Source: JBGSUZ01 sp963677505 (GTDB lineage: Bacteria > Bacillota > Clostridia > Peptostreptococcales > Acidaminobacteraceae). Taken from it: DNA of 11,463 nt. Position 1 is the stretch's first letter. Each line of letters starts with the position of its first letter. The stretch spans positions 1 through 11,463 of the forward strand of contig CAXXWB010000025.1 of the NCBI GenBank assembly GCA_963677505.2. The letters run 5' to 3'. This document shows, in pieces, positions 7,764-11,463 of the stretch. The notes beneath the pieces are model-generated. The model had not been told where the DNA came from and did no database searches. It was given only the letters and a program-made list of their open reading frames with translations. Position numbers and translations under genes: made by a program.

Positions 7764-8258
7764 TTACCCTATTTTAACTAAAGTTTGACCATATTCAACT
7801 AGGGTTTCATTTTCTGCACAAATTTCAGTAATGACCCCGTCCTGTTCGGCGACAATTTCGTTCATGATTTTCATAGCTTCAACAATGCAAAGTACATCAC
7901 CTTTTTTAACTGAGCTGCCTACTTGAACAAAAGCTGGACTTGTAGGGCTTGACGAAGCATAGTAGACACCTACTAAAGGCGACTTCACTGCCTTGCCTTC
8001 TACGCTTGGCGCTGAAGACATTTCTTTAAGGGCTTCATTTTCTTGGACTTCTGCTTTAGCCCCTTCTTTGTCCGCAGACTCAACTGCATAAACAGTTTCT
8101 TTTTTTGGAGACTGAATCACTGCCGAAGGGACAAAAGCCTGAACCTCTCCGCCACTTTTTCTAATCTTTATTTTGTATCCGTCTTTTTGGTATTGAAAAT
8201 CGTTTATGGATGTTTGATCAATTAGTTGGATCAACTCTTTAATTTCATTAATAGTCAT
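7764..8258 (-). CDS. accB: Biotin carboxyl carrier protein of acetyl-CoA carboxylase
   Basis: Carries biotin between AccC and AccAD. It has 164 residues: a short N-terminal domain (1-38), a flexible linker rich in Ala, Glu, Ser and Lys (about 40-90), and the biotinyl domain (91-164). Biotin would attach at K130 in EAMKIMNEI; the family's protruding thumb corresponds to SPLVGVYYASSSPTSPAF. The start is ATG at 8258, six bases after GGAGG. It is the first gene of accBCDA, 51 bases from a promoter with a FapR-like operator, so the whole enzyme appears to be regulated as a unit. No biotin ligase gene is in the window. Confidence 0.96.
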   Translation of the reverse strand: MTINEIKELIQLIDQTSINDFQYQKDGYKIKIRKSGGEVQAFVPSAVIQSPKKETVYAVESADKEGAKAEVQENEALKEMSSAPSVEGKAVKSPLVGVYYASSSPTSPAFVQVGSSVKKGDVLCIVEAMKIMNEIVAEQDGVITEICAENETLVEYGQTLVKIG

Positions 8259-8308
8259 GGTGTACCTCCAGATTATAAATACGATTTTGGTAATAGCATA
8301 TAGTATAT

Positions 8309-8337
8309 ATTATTAGTATCTGGTATTAATTTGTCAA
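8309..8337 (-). promoter_or_regulatory. Sigma-A promoter of the accBCDA operon
   Basis: On the minus strand, a consensus TTGACA (8337-8332), 17 bases, then AATAAT (8314-8309). The FapR-like palindrome fills the spacer. Confidence 0.75.
8312..8330. promoter_or_regulatory. FapR-like operator in the acc promoter
   Basis: ATTAGTATCTGGTATTAAT is an imperfect palindrome that differs at two of 19 positions from the FapR-type site I recall, ATTAGTACCTGGTACTAAT. FapR represses lipid synthesis genes and is released by malonyl-CoA, the product of this operon. The site sits between the -35 and -10 boxes, so binding would block polymerase. No fapR gene is in the window; assignment is by pattern only. Confidence 0.65.
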
Positions 8338-8359
8338 TCTTTTTTTGTCTATTTCCACG

Positions 8360-8400
8360 AAAAAAGCACCTATTTCTAACATAAATCGAAATAGGTGCTT
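8360..8400 (-). terminator. Rho-independent terminator of the adenosyltransferase gene
   Basis: AAGCACCTATTTC (8364-8376) and GAAATAGGTGCTT (8388-8400) are perfect 13-base inverted repeats with an 11-base loop, followed on the minus strand by T6 (8365-8360). It lies 18 bases after the stop at 8419 and separates this gene from accB. Confidence 0.88.
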
Positions 8401-8418
8401 GGTTTATTATAAATAGTA

Positions 8419-8979
8419 TTAGAATGTAACCTTCTCATAATTGTCTTCAACGTATCTAGAAAGGGTATACATTAAATCAGATAAGCGATTCACATATTTA
8501 AGAACGTTTTCATTGATTTCATCGTGGTGCATAATTTTTACAATTTGTCTCTCTCCTCTGCGGGCAACGGTTCGGCAAATGTGAAAATGCGCGCTTGCAA
8601 GGTTGTCACCTGGAATAATAAAGTAAGTTGGCGTCTCAAAAAACTGTAGGTAGTGATCTATCTTCTCCTCTAAAAAATCCACATCTTCTTGAAGAATTGT
8701 GGTCTTTAGAAGTGATGTGTCCACGGTTGCCAATTCAGCACATACATCGAACAACTTTCTTTGAATATCATGAAGCAATTTTCTGGTCTCTTCATCAGAA
8801 GAATCTACATAGTGTTTAGCCAATCCTATAAAGCTACCAAGCTCATCTAACGTACCATATGCCTCAATTCTAGGATCATCTTTATAGACACTCGTCATAT
8901 CAAATAAACTGGTTTTTCCTTTATCACCAGTACGTGTATAAACAACCATTTCTTCAGGTTTTCTATGATCAGTTCTCAT
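8419..8979 (-). CDS. pduO: PduO-type ATP:cob(I)alamin adenosyltransferase
   Basis: Moves the adenosyl group of ATP to reduced cobalamin, making coenzyme B12 for radical enzymes. It has 186 residues, the usual size of the single-domain form. Motifs in order: YTRTGDKGKTSLF near residues 14-26 (ATP site), DDPRIEAYGTLDEL near 34-47, CRTVARRGER near 134-143 with the conserved arginines, and YVNRLSDLMYTLSR near the end. ATG at 8979 lies seven bases after AAAGGAG, so the 13 residues before VYTRTG are probably real. It is a single gene, divergent from a Fur-family regulator with which it shares an operator. No cobalamin riboswitch is seen in the short upstream region. The product is also called MMAB or CobA2-type; the sequence does not say which B12 enzyme it serves. 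Confidence 0.93.
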   Translation of the reverse strand: MRTDHRKPEEMVVYTRTGDKGKTSLFDMTSVYKDDPRIEAYGTLDELGSFIGLAKHYVDSSDEETRKLLHDIQRKLFDVCAELATVDTSLLKTTILQEDVDFLEEKIDHYLQFFETPTYFIIPGDNLASAHFHICRTVARRGERQIVKIMHHDEINENVLKYVNRLSDLMYTLSRYVEDNYEKVTF

Positions 8980-9002
8980 AGTATCACTCCTTTTACCATC
9001 TA

Positions 9003-9031
9003 TTGACTGTAATAAGTTTAACTGCTATACT
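9003..9031 (+). promoter_or_regulatory. Sigma-A promoter of the Fur-family gene
   Basis: TTGACT (9003-9008), 17 bases, TATACT (9026-9031), with TG one base before the -10 box (extended -10). The expected start falls at about 9038, at the edge of the shared palindrome. Confidence 0.65.
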
Positions 9032-9037
9032 AATTAT

Positions 9038-9066
9038 ATAATATGTAACAATTACATATTAGTCAA
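9038..9066 (-). promoter_or_regulatory. Sigma-A promoter of the adenosyltransferase gene
   Basis: On the minus strand, TTGACT (9066-9061), 17 bases, TATTAT (9043-9038). The palindrome 9039-9061 covers the spacer and most of the -10 box. Confidence 0.6.
9039..9061. promoter_or_regulatory. Perfect 10-3-10 palindrome shared by two divergent promoters
   Basis: TAATATGTAA (9039-9048) and TTACATATTA (9052-9061) are perfect inverted repeats around CAA. The core GTAACAATTAC resembles the 7-1-7 sites of Fur-family proteins (TAAT-N-ATTA) with one mismatch. It lies in the adenosyltransferase promoter and at the start point of the Fur-family gene, so autoregulation and control of the adenosyltransferase are both likely. 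The binder is inferred. Confidence 0.6.
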
Positions 9067-9110
9067 GAGTATCAAGGTGTAATAATAATCATTTTGAAAG
9101 GAGGTGTGTT

Positions 9111-9521
9111 ATGGTAGATGTAACGAAATATCTTACAGAGCACGGGGTTAAGCCATCATTTCAGCGCATTAAAATTTTAGACTACCTGATTAAACAAAAA
9201 ACTCATCCTACTGTCAATGATATTTACATGGCTTTAATAGATATGATTCCAACACTCTCCAAGACCACCGTTTACAATACCCTCAATTTATTAATTGAAC
9301 ATGCTATTGTTAAAGAAGTTCTCGTTGAAGAAAATGAAGTGCGTTATGAATTTTCAGAAGGCTTCCACGCTCATTTTAAGTGTGAGGTTTGCGGTCAGCT
9401 CTTCGACTTGCCCGTCCATTTAGACATTCAAAAGATAAAGGACTTGAAAGGCTATTCTATTTCTGAACAACATATCTTTTTCAAAGGGGTTTGTGATACT
9501 TGTTTGAAAAGCAGGCAATAA
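9111..9521 (+). CDS. Fur-family transcriptional regulator, PerR-like
   Basis: Metal-dependent DNA-binding repressor of 136 residues. The N-terminal winged helix (about 1-80) has THPTVNDIYMAL and LSKTTVYNTLNLL, the recognition helix region. The C-terminal dimer domain has a full structural zinc site, C91/C94 and C128/C131. Residues matching the PerR metal site are H32, H86, H88 and D99. The position of the fifth PerR ligand (Asp85 in B. subtilis) is Glu (E80). Asp at 99 is a PerR trait; Glu is usual in Fur. It could therefore be a peroxide sensor, but Fur or Zur cannot be excluded. The start is ATG at 9111, seven bases after AAAGGAGG. It diverges from the adenosyltransferase gene, with one palindrome between, and has its own terminator. 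Confidence 0.9.
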   Translation: MVDVTKYLTEHGVKPSFQRIKILDYLIKQKTHPTVNDIYMALIDMIPTLSKTTVYNTLNLLIEHAIVKEVLVEENEVRYEFSEGFHAHFKCEVCGQLFDLPVHLDIQKIKDLKGYSISEQHIFFKGVCDTCLKSRQ

Positions 9522-9532
9522 AATTATAGATC

Positions 9533-9582
9533 AGGGTTGTCTCCTTTAGGAATTTCTTTCCTGAATAGAGACAACCCTTTTT
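9533..9582 (+). terminator. Rho-independent terminator of the Fur-family gene
   Basis: AGGGTTGTCTC (9533-9543) pairs with GAGACAACCCT (9568-9578) and is followed by a T5 run (9578-9582). It lies just after the stop at 9521. It could also slow transcripts arriving from the converging cyclase gene, but that side lacks a T-run. Confidence 0.85.
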
Positions 9583-9623
9583 AATGCCTTCCGCTTTACA
9601 AATTTTATTGCATCTAGCTTTAC

Positions 9624-10247
9624 CTATAGCCCCTCTATTAACAAAACCCTAGTGGGTGAAGCTTCTGCGCCGACGATATTAATTGGCAGAGCCACCATAT
9701 GGTAAGTGCCAGCTTTAATGTGAAGAAGCCTTAAGCCTTCAATAATCATCATTTCATTTTTTAATAGCAGCTTATGGGTCTCATGTTTAGGTTGATTTCG
9801 CTCAATGGTCATGGCGTCTATGCCAACCCCTTTTGCCTTCATATCTACCAAATATTGAGCTGCCTCTTTAGACAAATATACAAATTCAGGATCATATAAT
9901 TCTGTACTAGAGTTACGGGTCTTCAGCAAGATAAATTCATTTTCTCCAAGATTGGCATTGACAAGGTCTTCCTTAGTAATAGATACCTTGACCTGTGTAA
10001 AATCAATTACTCTACAAAGGGTAACTTCTTTTGTCATGCTGAGTTGATCGATGGTCTTTCCATTTTTGTAATAATGGCTAGGTGCATCTACATGGGTCCC
10101 TGAATGTAGGTCTAATAATATTTTGTGGATAACTACCTCATGCTCGTCAATGGATTTAATCGGTATCAGCTCTGGTTTTCTAGACGGCTCATTTTTAAAT
10201 ACAGCCATATTAACATCTATTGGCATAGAAATATCATATAATTTCAT
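9624..10247 (-). CDS. Cyclase family protein (KynB-like metal-dependent hydrolase)
   Basis: Member of the cyclase/kynurenine formamidase family, metal-dependent hydrolases that open or close amide and ester bonds. It has 207 residues, normal for the family. The signature LHSGTHVDAPSHY gives metal ligands H48, H52 and D54, and H58; later E and H positions lie in GVGIDAMTIERNQPKHETH and MIIEGLRLLHI. The start is ATG at 10247, after a G-rich ribosome site (AGGGGG) like that of gntR. It is a lone gene: it converges with the Fur-family gene and diverges from the chemotaxis gene, and no tryptophan-degradation genes are near. The substrate is unknown, since the family also includes isatin hydrolases and polyketide cyclase-like members. 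No promoter is clear in 10248-10380. Confidence 0.9.
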   Translation of the reverse strand: MKLYDISMPIDVNMAVFKNEPSRKPELIPIKSIDEHEVVIHKILLDLHSGTHVDAPSHYYKNGKTIDQLSMTKEVTLCRVIDFTQVKVSITKEDLVNANLGENEFILLKTRNSSTELYDPEFVYLSKEAAQYLVDMKAKGVGIDAMTIERNQPKHETHKLLLKNEMMIIEGLRLLHIKAGTYHMVALPINIVGAEASPTRVLLIEGL

Positions 10248-10363
10248 ATAAATGCCCCCTTCCCTTTGGCAAATGAATACCCAATTCTAAAGTAATAAAC
10301 ACGATTAAAACATTGTTTTTCAATAATTCAGACGATTGTGTTTATTTCTTTGCCAATCATGTA

Positions 10364-10369
10364 TATAAT
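10364..10369 (+). promoter_or_regulatory. Candidate -10 box of the chemotaxis receptor gene
   Basis: A perfect TATAAT lies about 32 bases before the ATG at 10402. No good -35 box stands 16-18 bases upstream (TTTATT at best), and no flagellar sigma-28 promoter is seen, so this is tentative. Confidence 0.35.
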
Positions 10370-10401
10370 TGAGATAACAATATTGAATTTGGGAGGCAGT
10401 C

Positions 10402-11463
10402 ATGTCAAAATATTTCAATTTACTACTCTATTTACCAGCTATTCTTTGGGCCTTTGTAGGTCCATCTGTTTTAAAATTGCCCCTTGGGTTAGCTTTAATT
10501 GAAGCAGGCTTAATTTTAGCCGCTTATATTGGCTGTCATTTATTTAATGCCCGCTCCCTTCGCCATATAAAAGAATACTTGGACCATTTGCTCGCAGGTG
10601 ATATTTCCTACAAGCCTACACAAAGCAGTCTGGAAGCTCATCCTGAAATTTTAGAAAACATTAGATTGCTTCACAGACAAATGCTCAGTTTGTTGGGCGA
10701 AATTCAAAGTGCTAGCGAAAAAGTCAGTTATCAGGTAAACAACTTAGAATCATCTAGTTCTAGTATTGCTCAAGCCTCTGAGAACCTTGCCGCTGCTGTA
10801 ACCGACATTGCTCAAAATGTAGACAACGTCAATCAAGAATCTGTCTCTGCAAAGGTCCATTCCACCAACTTACTTGAAGATATCAGTTCCGTCAGGACCC
10901 TTACAGACAATACCAATGATTTATCTAACGAACTTCTCCTTCAAGTAGATAAAAATGAAAAGAGAATTAACGTTTTAGTGAATAAACTTAACACGGGTAG
11001 TGAGAGCAATATTGAAATCGCCGAACAGATCAGCGCTTTAAACGATCAAATGAGCGAAATTAGAGATATTCTTTCTCTTATCTCACAAATTTCAGACAAT
11101 ACCAACCTACTTGCCCTAAACGCTTCTATCGAAGCTGCCCGAGCAGGAGATGCAGGTAGAGGCTTTGCAGTTGTTGCCGAAGAGGTTCGTAAGTTAGCAG
11201 AACAATCCAATACTTCCACTGAGCAAATTCAAGAAATTATAAACAAAACCGCTTCTATGACTAATGATATATATGGCAAAATTCATGAGGAAGTGGCTGT
11301 CTCTAAAGAAAATATTCAGTTTGCAAACGAAAGCTTAATTGCTAATAGTGCAATGAAAGCAGATATTCATAATGCCATCCTATCTGTAAAAGATATTCAT
11401 ACAAAAGTCAATCAGCAGACTGCTCATACAGAGCAACTCAATCAGATGGTCAATGCTATAGCT
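10402..11463 (+). CDS. Methyl-accepting chemotaxis protein, no extracellular sensor, cut by window edge
   Basis: Signals to the CheA/CheW chemotaxis kinase. The frame is open for 354 residues to the window end without a stop. ATG at 10402 follows GGGAGG by five bases. Two hydrophobic segments (about 6-22 and 25-48) are joined by only a few residues, so there is no periplasmic or extracellular ligand domain. After a short linker (about 50-95) comes a long coiled-coil signalling domain rich in Ser, Asn, Gln and Ala. The conserved hairpin tip lies at 229-268 (TNLLALNASIEAARAGDAGR and GFAVVAEEVRKLAEQS). Such receptors probably sense a cytosolic or membrane state, such as energy or redox. I see no clear HAMP or PAS domain. 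The missing C-terminus would hold the second half of the coiled coil. Confidence 0.93.
   Translation, partial: MSKYFNLLLYLPAILWAFVGPSVLKLPLGLALIEAGLILAAYIGCHLFNARSLRHIKEYLDHLLAGDISYKPTQSSLEAHPEILENIRLLHRQMLSLLGEIQSASEKVSYQVNNLESSSSSIAQASENLAAAVTDIAQNVDNVNQESVSAKVHSTNLLEDISSVRTLTDNTNDLSNELLLQVDKNEKRINVLVNKLNTGSESNIEIAEQISALNDQMSEIRDILSLISQISDNTNLLALNASIEAARAGDAGRGFAVVAEEVRKLAEQSNTSTEQIQEIINKTASMTNDIYGKIHEEVAVSKENIQFANESLIANSAMKADIHNAILSVKDIHTKVNQQTAHTEQLNQMVNAIA

Noticed and set aside
9078..9098. Second Fur-like box near the ribosome site of the Fur-family gene
   Set aside because: Only one half resembles TGATAAT; the other half matches poorly, and AT-rich DNA gives such matches often.
8980..9110. 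Cobalamin riboswitch before the adenosyltransferase gene
   Set aside because: The leader is only a few dozen bases from the promoter to the ATG, too short for this riboswitch, and no B12-box-like sequence is seen.
10311..10357. Inverted repeats (such as ATTG...CAAT) between the cyclase and chemotaxis genes
   Set aside because: Arms of 4-5 bases in AT-rich DNA are expected by chance.

Overview
The window looks like a low-GC, Gram-positive, clostridia-like chromosome. The grounds are AT-rich DNA, strong AGGAGG-type ribosome binding sites with some TTG starts, hairpin-plus-T-run terminators, an acc operon in the order accB-accC-accD-accA, and what looks like a FapR-type operator. I cannot name a genus. 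No insertion sequence, CRISPR array, tRNA or rRNA is visible.

Layout. Positions 1-3940, all on the minus strand, hold a GntR/HutC-type regulator, an MTA/SAH deaminase (mtaD) and a DMT/EamA permease, read as a gntR-mtaD-permease operon. Next comes a 281-base gap rich in RNA-like structure, then the N-terminal half of an AspT/YidE-type antiporter that runs off the left edge. All four genes are broken by frameshifts. Every break (seven in total) is best explained by one extra base in a run of 3-5 identical bases, and after repair each protein reads cleanly to its expected length. Positions 4008-4661 hold a small four-helix membrane protein of unknown function with its own promoter. Its terminator has the stop codon at its centre.

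Positions 4687-8337 are the intact acetyl-CoA carboxylase operon accBCDA (minus strand), which makes malonyl-CoA for fatty acid synthesis. Its promoter has a 19-bp FapR-like palindrome between the -35 and -10 boxes. Upstream lies a PduO-type ATP:cob(I)alamin adenosyltransferase (minus), divergent from a Fur/PerR-family regulator (plus). Their two promoters interleave and share a perfect 10-3-10 palindrome. A cyclase (KynB-like metal hydrolase) gene faces the Fur gene. A methyl-accepting chemotaxis protein with no extracellular sensor domain starts at 10402 and runs off the right edge.

The points most worth a second look are: the frameshift cluster (real decay of a metabolic block, or local sequence error), the FapR-like control of acc, the shared Fur-family/PduO operator, and a riboswitch-like leader before the AspT-type gene. 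I see no clear sign of a wholly new multi-gene system.
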